Source of the DNA: Poa pratensis
Lineage: Eukaryota > Streptophyta > Magnoliopsida > Poales > Poaceae
DNA: 64,000 bases
NCBI GenBank assembly: GCA_947311845.1
Contig: CAMZMU010000055.1
Span: 20,702,465 to 20,766,464, forward strand
Reading direction: 5' to 3'
Shown here: positions 35,532-45,791 of the stretch, one piece after another
Numbering within the stretch: the stretch's first letter is position 1
Layout: each line of letters begins with the position of its first letter
The notes under the pieces: model-generated
Told to the model about the DNA's origin: nothing
The model's input: only the letters and a program-made list of their open reading frames with translations
Databases searched by the model: none
Made by a program: the position numbers and the translations under genes

Positions 35532-37366
35532 ATGGACGAAGTACCTCTCCCTGAAGATGCATACTGGATCATGCACTTTGATGGATCAAAAATGCTTCAG
35601 GGCTCGGGGGCTGGCATTGTTTTAAGAAACCCTCAAGGAGACAAGCTTAGTTATGTGTTACAAATTCACTTCAAGGCAACTAATAATGTTGCTGAATACG
35701 AAGCTCTCCTTCATGGTTTACACATTGCCAAGGAACTTGGCGTCCAGCGTGTCCTCTGCTACGGAGATTCAGACTTGGTGGCGCAACAGATACGTGGTAC
35801 TTGGGACACAAAGAGCGAGACAATGGCGGCATATCGAGCTACCGTTGACGAATTCGCCAAGTGTTTTCTAGGCTACGAGGTCCGCCACATCCCAAGAGCT
35901 CAAAATGAGGCGGCAGATACACTTGCCAGAATGGGGTCTGAACGCAAAAAGGTACCAAAAGATGTTTTCCTGGAACACCTACACAAGCCGTCAATTAAAG
36001 GAGCAGACCTCCTTGACCCAGAATCGGCAGAACCAGTTGATAATGCTAGCTATGCCGTCTACTTGGTAAAGCCGGATTGGACGACGCCATATTTGGACTT
36101 CCTGATCAATCAGGAGTTACCGGATGATGAGGTTTTGAAAAGGCAAATAATAAGAAGAGCCAAGGCATTTACAATAATCAAAGGCGAATTGTACAAGCGT
36201 AGCACCACTGGTGTTTACCAACGCTGCATTTCGCCCGAAGAAGGCAGAGAACTGTTGGATGAGATACATGCCGGCGTATGTGGACATCATGCTTCCTCAC
36301 GCGCCCTTGTTTCAAAAGCCTTCCGACAAGGTTTCTATTGGTTGACAGCCAAGCAAGATGCAGAAGACATTGTTAAAAGATGCAGGGGCTGCCAACTTTA
36401 TGCCAGACAATCACACATGCCGGCTCAAGAGCTTAAAACAATACCCATCACATGGCCTTTCGCAGTCTGGGGCTTGGACATGGTTGGTCCGTTTAAAACG
36501 GCGCCTGGTGGCTACACACATTTACTTGTGGCTGTAGACAAGTTCACCAAATGGGTTGAAGCTAAGCCTATCAAAAAGCTAGACGGCGCCACAGCCGCAA
36601 ACTTTCTGTGGGGAATAATCTCTCGGTTCGGGGTGCCTCATAGCATCATCACCGACAATGGCACTAACTTGTCGCAAGGCGAAGTCGAGGAATACTGTTA
36701 TAAGCATGGTATCCGCCTAGATCTAGCCTCAGTAGCGCATCCGCAGGCAAACGGTCAAGTAGAGCGTACAAATGGTTTAGTCTACAAGGAATCAAACCAC
36801 GTCTCGAAGTACCATTGCACAGAGCGGCTGGGGCTTGGGTGGATGAATTGCAGTCTGTCCTTTGGAGTTTACGCACAACTCCAAACAGATCAACCAAGTT
36901 TACTCCTTTCTTCTTAGTCTATGGCGCAGAAGCAGTGTTGCCAACCGACATGATGTACGATTCTCCCAGAATTCAAGCCTACGTCCAGGAAGACGCAGAA
37001 GATGCAAGACAGGATGGCCTTGACCTACTTGATGAAGAACGAGATGTTGCCCTTGCACGATCCGCCATCTATCAGCAAAGTTTGAGGCGTTATCACAGCA
37101 GAAGGGTGAGGCAACGAAGTTTTAGAGTTGGTGACCTGGTTCTCCGCCTAATCCAAGATAGGAAGGGCTTGCATAAGTTATCCCCGCCTTGGGAAGGACC
37201 TTTTGTGGTCAGTAAGGTGTTGCTCAATGGTTCTTATTACTTGGTCGACGCACGAGACGGATACAAGAAGAAGCGAGGTCGCAAGCGCAAAAGGAAGGTT
37301 GACGACAAGTACGAAGAAACCAAGCGACCCTGGAACATTGAGCAGCTACGTCCTTTTTACACTTAG
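35532..37366 (+). pseudogene. Element D second RNase H and integrase, one frameshift
   Basis: From the ATG at 35532 the frame is open to 36917. The first part is an additional RNase H: MHFDGSKMLQGSGAG (about 35570-35615), NNVAEYEALLHGL with the catalytic Glu, GDSDLVAQQI with Asp, and NEAADTLARMG with the last Asp region. Such an acquired second RNase H marks the Tat lineage. Integrase follows: zinc region GVCGHHASS to CRGCQ (36270-36400), first Asp in WGLDMVGPF, second in IITDNGTNL, Glu in GQVERTNGL. A frameshift near 36800 moves the C-terminus to the frame ending at the TAG at 37364-37366. Confidence 0.9.
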
Positions 37367-37865
37367 CAATTTCCACATTGTAATAAGTACTATATGATTA
37401 TGAAATAAAAGTCTGTGGTTTGCTCATTCAGTTTTGGGATCATGCCATCTTTTGTCTTTTCTCGCAATCATATATCTGTTGTCATAAAAGTTACCAAACA
37501 AAATAAGTTTTTGCTCCGTGCTAAGGTCCAAACTTTTTGACATTTGCCGTCTGCCGGCTAAAAACGCAAACAATCTTTGCACCGCCTAATATGCTTATCT
37601 GTCTGTTTGTGTGTGGGTCGCCTAGTAGTATGTCGTTGGCACCAACATGCTGGCTTTGGTCTCTGAGTCTAAATTAGTTGGTATTGCACCTGGTTGGCTC
37701 AGCTAAAGTAACTAAGATGAGGTTCCGCCAACATATGAAAAAGCTAAACATGCAGGCGAGATACATATTAAGGCGGGCCACTTAAATAAGCCTACCGCCA
37801 AGTGTAGCATAAAAGTTGGCCCATAAATATTTACAACCCAAAATAAAGTTTTATGCGTTAACAGA
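37367..37865. other. Spacer between the sense and antisense coding regions of element D
   Basis: AT-rich sequence of 0.5 kb with no ORF. It separates two convergent coding regions, so terminators for both strands would be expected here. An aataaa lies at about 37405 on the plus strand. Confidence 0.5.
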
Positions 37866-40800
37866 TTAACGCAGTGTTTTGTGCTGCCTTTGCAGGAGGA
37901 GTCTAAGGGATTGCCGCCTTGGTAGAGCTGGTGGAGAGATCCTGGGGGCTGACGCCGGCATTCTTGGGGCTGGCTCCGCCATCCTTGGGGCTGCGCTTGT
38001 CGGCTCCGGCTTCGCCTTCTTCGCCTCGGCAGCTTCAGGATCCGCCAAGGAGGGATCGGCTACGGCAACATGCGGGTCCGGGTGTTCCTTGTAGAACTTG
38101 CGGATGTCAACCATGTTGGCAACCCGGGTCGCATAGCCGCGAACAGACCGCAGCACGTCCTGCATCACGATGGCTTGGTTGTTTTCGTCTTCGGTGGGGA
38201 AGTACTCGGTGACTTGATGAATATCAGCCTCCGGGTACCACGCCGCCGTCATTGCCAATGCCAACTTGGCGCCGCCTCGTGCTGCTGAGCGTAGCGTGCT
38301 GTCGTGTTCGGCTGCCGCCTTCTCCAGCAGGTCCGGCAGAGCATCGAAGATGACGGGATCGCCGTCTTCCCCAGGGTAGAACTTGGCGGCAAATGCTTTG
38401 CCTGCGCCGACAATCTGGTTGACGATTTCGCCAACTTTCAAGATTCGGGCAAGGCGCGGCGTTGTAGCCAGGTCATCTCCCAAGCTAGCCGGCACTGCAC
38501 AAACACAAAGTTACACACTGCAGCTTCAAGTTTCAAGAGCAAGGTGACAAAGATGAAGGATTGGAGACATACCCAAGACATGGTCGTGGATGGCGTTGAC
38601 CTCATCCAGATGGTTCTCAAGCGTTTCTTGAGCTAGCTGGACCGCCTTTGACAGTTGGTCCTGCTGCTCCTTGGCGTTCTTGTTCACCTGGTCAAGGTTG
38701 TTGCTCATGGCCTCAAGTTGTCCAGTCAACTTGCTAACTTCGGCAGCATGGGCCAACGCACGCTCATCCAGCTCCTTGGCGTGATCCGCCTTCAGCTTTC
38801 ACCAGCCCGGCAAGATCTGCAGCTTCGTTCATCAAAGCTTGCATGTCAGTGGAGTTCTTGAGAATATCTTGCGCAGTGTTTAGTAATTCTACAAATAAAA
38901 AGAAAGACGACTAAAATACTTGTCGGAAAAGAAAAGAAGTCGGACGAAAAGAAGGCAAAGAAAGCTTTGTCACCTTCATCCTTCTTGCGAGCTTCTTCCA
39001 AGCTCGCAATTTGGGCGTTCTTCAACTCCACGTCCTGCTGCAGTTGCTGGCATTCCTTGTTTTTCTTCTCTTGAGCACGAAATAGCTCAAGATTGGAAGC
39101 AAGAACGGCCTGCATGCACGAAAACAACATTATGGTTAGCACTATTTAGTCAACGAGACCACTTTGCCGGCTAAATTTTTCAGCCGCCAAAGTGCTCGGG
39201 GGCTGGGACCATAGGCTATTTTACCTCAAGTTGTCCGTGCAGGGTGTCGTGGAGTTCGTCCATGTGCGCGTACCAGTTGCGGGTACCGTCACGCATGGTC
39301 TTCAGTGTTTGCCGGGGGTCTTGCAACCCTTTGCCAGATTGGGAGCCAGGATGGGAGGACGATCCGCCTTGTTCGGCCGCCATCTGGTCATCCATCTCCT
39401 GCTTCATGGCAATAAATCGAGCGGCATCACTAGCCGAAGCTTCAGCCGTCTTGGAAGTGGTAGGTCCGGCAACTGATTTCTTGCCCGCCATCTTCTCCGT
39501 AGCCGCCTCTGTACCAGCAGCTGTGTACGTTCCCTGGCATACAACCACGGGAACGCCAACTGTGGGCGTTGTCGGCGCAGCAGCTGGAGAAGAGCGTGGT
39601 GGCTTGCCCCTGCCGGCAGCAATCTTCAAGTTGGAGCGGAGCTTGGGCATGGCAGGCTTGCCCCTGTAAGCAGAAAATGCAAGTTTGTCAGCACAAACAT
39701 ATCAAAATAGCTAAGTCAGGGAAAGCCAAAGTTTGCTTACCGCTTGAAGGGGACATTCCCCACGGTCTCATCCTCTGCATCGACAGAGGTGGCCGCCTTC
39801 TTCCTCTTCTCCAAATCCTTGGTGGAGGAGCTCAGCTTGCGCTTCTTCGATTTGCTGGCACCGGTGTCGTACCAGTTTGGAGCCAACTCTTCCTCCCCAA
39901 GGTTTGCAGCTGAAAAGGAAAGACAATATTAATCCAGTACCTAGTGGGCAAGGATGTTAGTGAAATAACAAAGTAGCTTTGACTTACCGCTGGGGCTGGG
40001 TTGTCATGGGTGAACATGGCGACGCCTTCAGCCGCCTTCACCGACAGAGGCTTGATAAGCTCTCTAAGCCGGTATTCCAAGGCATCCTGATCAAGGGTGC
40101 TGTTGCCGGCGTCATCCGCCTTGTACTCGCACATCTTCAGTGGGCGATGGCGGAGTGGCATTATCTTCCTCGACACCCAGCAGATGACGGTGTCAACTCC
40201 GTCAAGTCGTGGAGCCAACATCGTCTTCGTCAAGAACTCGATCCGCCTGACGGCAATTCGAAGTTCCGCCGACAAGCTGCTGAGCGGCACCTTTGCCGTC
40301 CAACAGGCCTTGTGGGTTGGCGGACCGTTGACGAAGACGGCATCCCTGTGTGCTGCCAGGTGTCGGGATGTCCTTGCAGTAGAAGAAAGTGCTGGTCCAG
40401 TGCTTCACCGACTCGATGTATGGTATTTTGGGTACCAGTCGGGTTGGCGGCAGTTGAACGTGACACTACCGCAGGTTGCTAGGTGGCCGCCTGGTATGGT
40501 TTGCCGGCGGCACAGGAAGCAGTACTTGAATAGCTCTATGGACGCAGCTATGCCTAAGTACCCTTCGCACAAAGCCTGGAAGCCGGCTAGCACTAGAATA
40601 CTATTGGGCGCTATGTTGTGTGGCTGCAGCCCATAAAAACTAAGCACCGCCAAGAAGAAGGCGGAAAGCGGCAGAGACATACCGCGAAGGCTGTGCGACG
40701 CCAACATGACGCGCTCGCCGTCTTGGGGGTCAGGCACCGCCTCGTCGCCTGGAACCCTCCAGGAGCATTCAGTCTTTGGCGGAATGTATCCGCCTTCCTC

Positions 40801-41144
40801 CAGCTCCTTCAGAGGCTGACGTCATAACTGACGGCAGCCAGTACCTGGAGCCCAGGTCTCCAGTCTCTTCCTCTTCCTCGGCGTCGTCATCATCGTCGGC
40901 GGCAGATTCCGCCGCAGCCTCAGAGCTGGTCGCCGCGAGGGATGGGAGGGGAAAGGAGCGGCGTTGCAGGCGCCGCCGGAGCTGGGGAAGAAGTAGAAAC
41001 CCGCCCGTAGCCACGGTGGCACGGGAGAGGTCATCGATGCGCCCGGGCACCGCCGCCGCCGCTGGACAGATCCAGATCCAGCGGGGGTCGCGAGGCCGCA
41101 GCCAGTGCCGCCGTCGCCGCCGCATCCTGCTGAGTGCTCGCCAT
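37866..41144 (-). pseudogene. Antisense multi-exon gene in the 3' region of element D (PF04195-like and coiled coil)
   Basis: On the minus strand an ATG at 41144 (encodes MASTQQDAAATAA) follows a TATA-like box. After frame changes, the domain near 40740-40500 (LPLSAFFLAVLSFYGLQPH, ILVLAGFQALCEGYLGI) resembles Pfam PF04195, 'putative gypsy type transposon'. Downstream, coding blocks are joined by canonical GT/AG signals: block ending 39988, then 39909-39741, 39663-39225, 39110-38974, 38888-38573 and 38494-37866. The middle blocks are helical and coiled-coil-like (ELFRAQEKKNKECQQLQQD, EVSKLTGQLEAMSNNLDQV). The last encodes LARILKVGEIVNQIVGAGKAF and a Pro-rich tail. Antisense ORFs in this place are known for Tat elements; their role is not. 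Frameshifts in the first exon and at about 38790 break this copy. Confidence 0.7.
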
Positions 41145-41265
41145 TTGGGGGAGAGGCGCTGCTCGTGCTCGCCGGAGTTGAGTACGGGGAGGGAGGAGCT
41201 CGGGAAGGTGAGGAGGCCACGGTGGGTGCGAATGGGGAAGAAGTGCATCGATGTGCCCTTTGGGG

Positions 41266-41273
41266 TATTTATC
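41266..41273 (-). promoter_or_regulatory. TATA-like box of the antisense gene of element D
   Basis: The minus strand reads gataaatacc about 125 bp ahead of the ATG at 41144. It is placed properly for a separate antisense promoter, but is supported by position and sequence only. Confidence 0.35.
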
Positions 41274-41670
41274 CCCACGCGCCAAGATCGTGCCCGAGAT
41301 TGGGGGACGCGAGATTTCCGCCACGTGCCCACGATTTGCACGTCGTGGCAACGGTGTCTGCGGCCCTCGCTCCGATTTCTGTGCGTAGTGGAGAAACCAT
41401 CATGACGCATGCCCAAGTCCAAACTGTCGTGGACTGCATGGCGTCATCCGTCAACATTTGACAGGTCCAGTCAATTGACAAGACTGGTGCCAGGAAGATT
41501 CCTGACAATGGTCAGGCCGTCTTTCCCATGATGGCGGCAAATTGTCCGACTACTTTAGGCGGACCGCCGCTTACTTTCAACTTTGGAATGCTTCAAGCTC
41601 TTCAGACGCTTACAAGACAAGGCGGACGTTGCCGACAAGAAGAAGACGGCGCCTGAAGAACTCGAACCCT

Positions 41671-41682
41671 CCCAGGGGCTAA
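41671..41682 (+). other. Polypurine-type tract of element D
   Basis: cccaggggctaa directly before the 3' LTR. It is short and interrupted, as often seen in this lineage. Confidence 0.6.
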
Positions 41683-42198
41683 TGTTGGGGATATACCTAC
41701 TAGGGGTATCACCAGCATGGATCAATCCGGCTAGTCCAGGGTGGCCCGCAGTGGTGGTGAAGGCTTTGCCTACCGGGCGGCCCAGATAGCTGACGACCAA
41801 GGAAGGCGGATGCCGGCAAGGAGGAGGCCCAAGACTGAAGCCCATGAAGCCACCAAGACCAAGATGGAAGGCGGCATACTTGCCGGCTAGGTTTAGGACT
41901 CCGTATACTTGCTGGATACGTAATCACCTTGTAACCCTAGGTCCAGCCGCCTATATAAGCTGGACCTCGGGACGCCTTTAGGGCACGATTCAACACAACC
42001 AACTCATTGTAACCTGTTCACGGCGATATTGCCTTATAGTGAGTTATAGCAGCACGTAGGGCACCGCCACCGCCGTGGTGCCTGAAGCTGGGTAAACCGC
42101 CGTGTACAATCCCGACCTTGACGACGTCCACCTTCTTGCCCTACGTTCACCCTCGGCTAGCAGGACCCCGTCTCCTATCCATTGCCGATACGACGACA
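41683..42198 (+). repeat. 3' LTR of element D
   Basis: 516 bp, tgttgggg to acgaca, followed by the second gcctc target copy (42199-42203), after which the interrupted LTR of A resumes. Confidence 0.95.
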
Positions 42199-42203
42199 GC
42201 CTC

Positions 42204-42645
42204 CTTTCGCAAAATGCCAGGAGACCTTTTTTATAGGCGTTTTTAGGTCAAGACGAAGTCGGTGGACGAAAGATCGACGGCCACGGAGCTCCGAGGTGGA
42301 AACGAGATAGGCCCACGTGGCCATGTATTTTAGGCCGCGTGGGACCCTCCCATTTCCAGCCTGTTGGGCTTCTGGTCTTCAATTTAAGCCCATTGCGTTC
42401 ATCTCGAAAATTCTGAACCGTGCTCTTTGACCTTGCCCTTTTTGGAGTCCCGAAGCTCCCGGAAAGTCTGAAACACTAAAAAAGACGTTTTCTGGAAAAA
42501 CAGGGTTAATTCCAAATAAATGGGAAAACTATGAAGTATTCCCAAAATCATTATAAAACATTGATATAACCCTTATATGATGCAAATATGATTGGAATAT
42601 AAGCAATTAAAGTGCAAAGTTCATGTATGCATTTTACATGCATCA
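42204..42645 (-). repeat. 5' LTR of element A, second part
   Basis: Continues exactly from 5445 and matches 446-888. Ends gcatca at 42645; gtcca at 42646-42650 would be the element's target duplication. Confidence 0.92.
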
Positions 42646-42758
42646 GTCCACTAAGCGCGTACTTGAAGGCCAGCGACCAAACCTTTGCGCACATGGTTGG
42701 GGTATTTTCATAACTCAATTGGAAGCTCTCCCAACTCCACCAAGAAGTTTCACACACA
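42646..42758. other. Pre-insertion sequence, left part
   Basis: Unique-looking sequence between element A and the retroposon. It joins directly to 44029 once the retroposon is removed; the joined segment may be an old LTR remnant. Confidence 0.4.
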
Positions 42759-42772
42759 AAGATTGAGGTTCG

Positions 42773-44014
42773 AGAGAGAGCTCTCGCGACCTGGTCGTCC
42801 CCGCGCGGGAGACTGGGCCGCGCCGCCGGCCCTCCGCCTCTAGCCCCTCCCTCTACTCCTCCCCTCCGCCGTCGCCGGCATCGCCGCTGGGCTAGGCCCG
42901 GGCGGCGCCGGCGGCGCCGGGCCCCTGCCTCTTCCCTCGCGGTGACGTCCGCGCGTGGGCGGTGCTCCCAGGCGGAGGTGGTCTGTGCGGCGGCAGGGTG
43001 ACCTGTGGCCTTGCGGGTGGTGCTCGCAGCGGTGGTTGCCACCGTTGGTGGCGGTGGTGGCCATGGAGCGCTCGGCCGAAGCCCTGCAGGCCCAGATCTG
43101 GGCCCTTCGGGCCCGATCTGGGTCAGGGCGAGTCGTGCGTGCCCTGGCTGCCTCCGGATTGACTTTGAGCAGTGTGTGACATGGTTGGCGACGACGACAC
43201 CGCCCTTGCTGCAACACGTTGCGGGATTTTTGCGGGCCCGTTCGGGTCTGGCCGGACCTATGGTGTCGAACATGAGGGTAGCGGGGCATGGCCTATGTGC
43301 AGCAACGTGTGGCGGGGACTTTACGGGCCCTCCCGGGCCTAGCCGGGCCTGCCCAGCCTGGTGTGTCCTTGCTAACCGCGTCCCGTCGCACCTGCAGGTG
43401 GCGGTGGAGGACGCCCTCCAGGTGGCCGTGCTGCTGCCGCCCTCCGGCTCCAATGGTTTGGTATGCTCTTGTCGCCGTGTCCGGTCGGCTACCGCATATG
43501 GCGGTGGAGGTTGTTCCCTCCCGCGTGGTTGTGGTACCGCCACCCGTTGTCTACTGCTGTTTCTCAGTCCAATCCGGCCTCGCAGTGTTTGCCATGGAGA
43601 CGATGATGGTGACTTCAAGACCGAGGTGGCGCATGTTGGTGGGCGGCAAGATTGGTGTTGCGCTACGGATTGTCTAGAGATGTGGTTCTTTGGGGGTCGG
43701 GAGAAATCCCTGTCATCTTGGCACCGACGCGGTGACGCTTGTTAGTGTCGCCGTTCTTTCATGAAGGGCGTCCGGTGTACCCCTCCCTACTCCCCATAGC
43801 GTACCGGGGAAACCCTAGGACTAGTCTGGGCAGCAGCGTCGTCGTCGGCACTTTGCTTCTTGGAGGTGTTGCTTGGTATGCGGCGATGCGGAGTGCTAGG
43901 ATCGTGGTGGGAATTCTCGGAGGGTTGACTGTGCTGTTTTGGCCCCAGCAGTGGTTTCGAAGTTGTATCGTGTGGTTGCTATATTAATATAGCGGGGCGT
44001 AAGCCTGTTTCATC
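42773..44014 (+). mobile_element. GC-rich 1.24-kb retroposon, copy 1, with 14-bp target duplication
   Basis: Flanked by the perfect 14-bp repeat aagattgaggttcg (42759-42772 and 44015-44028), the length expected from target-primed reverse transcription. The 5' two thirds are GC-rich. The 3' end has the words gggaaaccctagga and ttaatatagcgggg, followed by a short non-poly(A) tail, as I recall for grass L1-type LINE 3' ends. No RT or endonuclease motif is present. The large ORFs (for example 42551-43618 minus and 43005-43745 plus) are low-complexity products of GC bias. It is probably a non-autonomous, LINE-mobilised retroposon. A diverged second copy lies at about 60750-61960 on the minus strand. 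Confidence 0.75.
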
Positions 44015-44028
44015 AAGATTGAGGTTCG

Positions 44029-44640
44029 TGGAGGCTTTCTTCCGTCTAGGGTTTTAAGAACCCAAGAGTAACAAGTTCCATGATGTAATGAAAGAAGAAA
44101 TCAAATTCTTTCGGTGAAGTGGTACTTCTTGGTCTTCTCACCCAACCTGAAAAGGGAATCAACTTTTATAGCCTAGGGAGGAAGATTTAGGTCATTTATG
44201 GCTCAGAATAGTGGTAGAGAGAGTGAGGAACGGCCAGCCTCAATTCTAGTCGTTGGTGCAGGCAGGAAACCGGAAATTCCAGTGTTAATTCCAGAAGTTC
44301 CGGTCCATTGGAAATTTCCAACTGAAGTTTCATCATTATTTCCGGACCCATTCCATAGAGTTGCACACCGGAAATTTACAGTCGAACATCCGGCCTTATT
44401 CCTGGACTCATTCCAGAGAGTTGCACCACATGACGTTACTCTTAGGAGTGGAACCGGAAATTTAGTCTGGCAATTTCAGGTTTTCCAGTCCGGAAGTTCT
44501 GATATATAAACACCGGGAACACGCCGGAATTTAGGTTTGAATCCCAACATCAATAGGAAATTGAACGGTTCTCTCGTACCAAAAATAGGAAGGCTAAGTG
44601 GGTGCAAATTGGTTCGTGTACGTGGAATTATTTTATTATG
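44029..44640 (+). repeat. Possible LTR remnant with ccggaa motifs
   Basis: Repeated words ccggaaatt, agttccgg and cattccagagagttgcac, then a tatataaa box at 44503-44510. Words of the same kind occur in the LTR-like sequence at 63600-63830. It may be an old LTR, but no boundary or partner is visible. Confidence 0.3.
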
Positions 44641-45660
44641 CAACCCCATTTAATAGTACGGTTTTCCTATGACACAAAATAGATAGAAAAACACCCGGAA
44701 ATCATCTACTCTCCTTTCACTTTTGAGGGGCAGGAAACCGTCTTGTGCATTTCATCGATTTAACTCAAAACATTTTACCACGCACGGTTAGACAACAAAT
44801 TATGTTGTCATGAAGATCAAAACCACTTAGGGGATGCCTTTTCGTGGGTCATGTGTTTCTTAGGGCGGTGGTTTATGCCGCACTGGGTGTCTTATTTCTT
44901 TTAGCATGACACCTTTGTGTCATTTTTTTAATAAATTGGTTGTGTGCATTTCGATGTCTCGACTTGCTTTTGATCTTGAGTTGTTGCAGAGTCTGATGTG
45001 ATTAACATCATCTTGGTATTAATATTTCCCTTAATCAAAAATTGAAAATGAATATATTACTAAGGAACTAAAGAACAATGGAGGAAAGGACCCAATTATA
45101 TTCATTAAGAAATATTCGACGGGATCTTTCCATGACATTGCATGATCACTAGATATGTCTTTGCTTACATAAAAGCATCTCCAGTGCGTAAGTGCATAAT
45201 ATATTGTTAAAATGTTTATAACTGTTTGAATATATAATATCAAGAAGATACTAGTTGTACATAGTAAAAATAGAGGATGCACATAACCAAATTGTCATAG
45301 AAAATAGAAAATAATGATCATCGGGAGAGCTCCAACAATCAATATCATCAACCATCAATGATGGCAACTCGAGGATAACATCCAAGTTATATTGTTGAAA
45401 TTTTTGTAATGCAGCCAATATGGAACATATCGCCATCAAAACCGTCAGTGAGAACTTGTGCCATGCTCCCGGATGATTTGTCTATGAGAATTTAGAGATA
45501 AACAAAGGGCAACTTTGAGTAAAGCAAAGCATAGTTTCCCTTAATTTAATCCTGGCATCAGTAGTTAATTATGCTATTCTGGCAAGGCCCGCCACTACCA
45601 ACTCTAGTTTACAACCACCATGATAAGAGAGGAGAGATGCGATAGGTTGCTTTAGTTTTT
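44641..45660. other. Intergenic DNA, nothing recognised
   Basis: AT-rich, short ORFs only. I see no gene or delimited repeat. Confidence 0.5.
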
Positions 45661-45666
45661 TCTCTT

Positions 45667-45791
45667 TATAAATACACAGCCTTGGCCAAAGAGATAAGAA
45701 CACCAAGTCAAAGATGGACGCTTCTCTGGGTAGCAATATAATCAAACTTTTTGGTGCTGGCTCCTATGAGATTCCAACAGCCGAGCAGTGA
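45667..45791 (+). pseudogene. TATA box and 25-codon start of a possibly truncated gene
   Basis: A clean tataaata (45667-45674) is followed 40 bp later by an ATG (45714) opening a 25-codon frame that ends at TGA 45789-45791 (contains MDASLGSNIIKLF). The TATA-to-ATG geometry is that of a real plant gene start, but nothing coding follows. It may be a promoter plus first codons left after truncation, or a micropeptide, or chance. Confidence 0.25.

Larger units (their letters stand above)
5446..42198 (+). mobile_element. Element D: Tat-type Ty3/gypsy LTR retrotransposon, split by element B
   Basis: Flanked by the perfect target duplication gcctc (5441-5445 and 42199-42203) and bounded by LTRs of 518 and 516 bp. 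Without the inserted B (6002-30742 plus one cgtca copy) it is about 12.0 kb. Order: LTR, primer site, short leader, gag, protease, RT and RNase H, a second RNase H, integrase, then a 4.3-kb 3' region carrying an antisense multi-exon gene, then the LTR. The second RNase H between the RT block and integrase, plus a long 3' region with an antisense ORF, are known hallmarks of the Tat lineage. Coding frames contain many frameshifts, so this copy is not autonomous. Confidence 0.93.
1..42645 (-). mobile_element. Element A: Athila-type Ty3/gypsy LTR retrotransposon without pol, split by element D
   Basis: The outermost member of the nest, on the minus strand. Its own sequence is 1-5445 plus 42204-42645; the rest is element D, inserted in its right LTR. 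The two LTRs match closely: position 1 corresponds to 5001, and the match resumes at 42204 after D. On the minus strand the order is LTR (42645 down to 4471), a tRNA-Asp type primer site (4460-4443), an internal region of about 3.6 kb, a polypurine tract (904-889), then the second LTR (888 leftwards, cut by the window edge). No gag, protease, RT or integrase motif is visible internally, so it looks non-autonomous (LARD-like). The right target duplication would be gtcca at 42646-42650; its partner lies outside the window. The Athila assignment rests on the primer site and PPT style only. Confidence 0.85.

Noticed and set aside
42551..43745. 355-codon minus ORF and 246-codon plus ORF
   Set aside because: They lie over the GC-rich retroposon; one crosses its target duplication and the LTR of A; low-complexity products.
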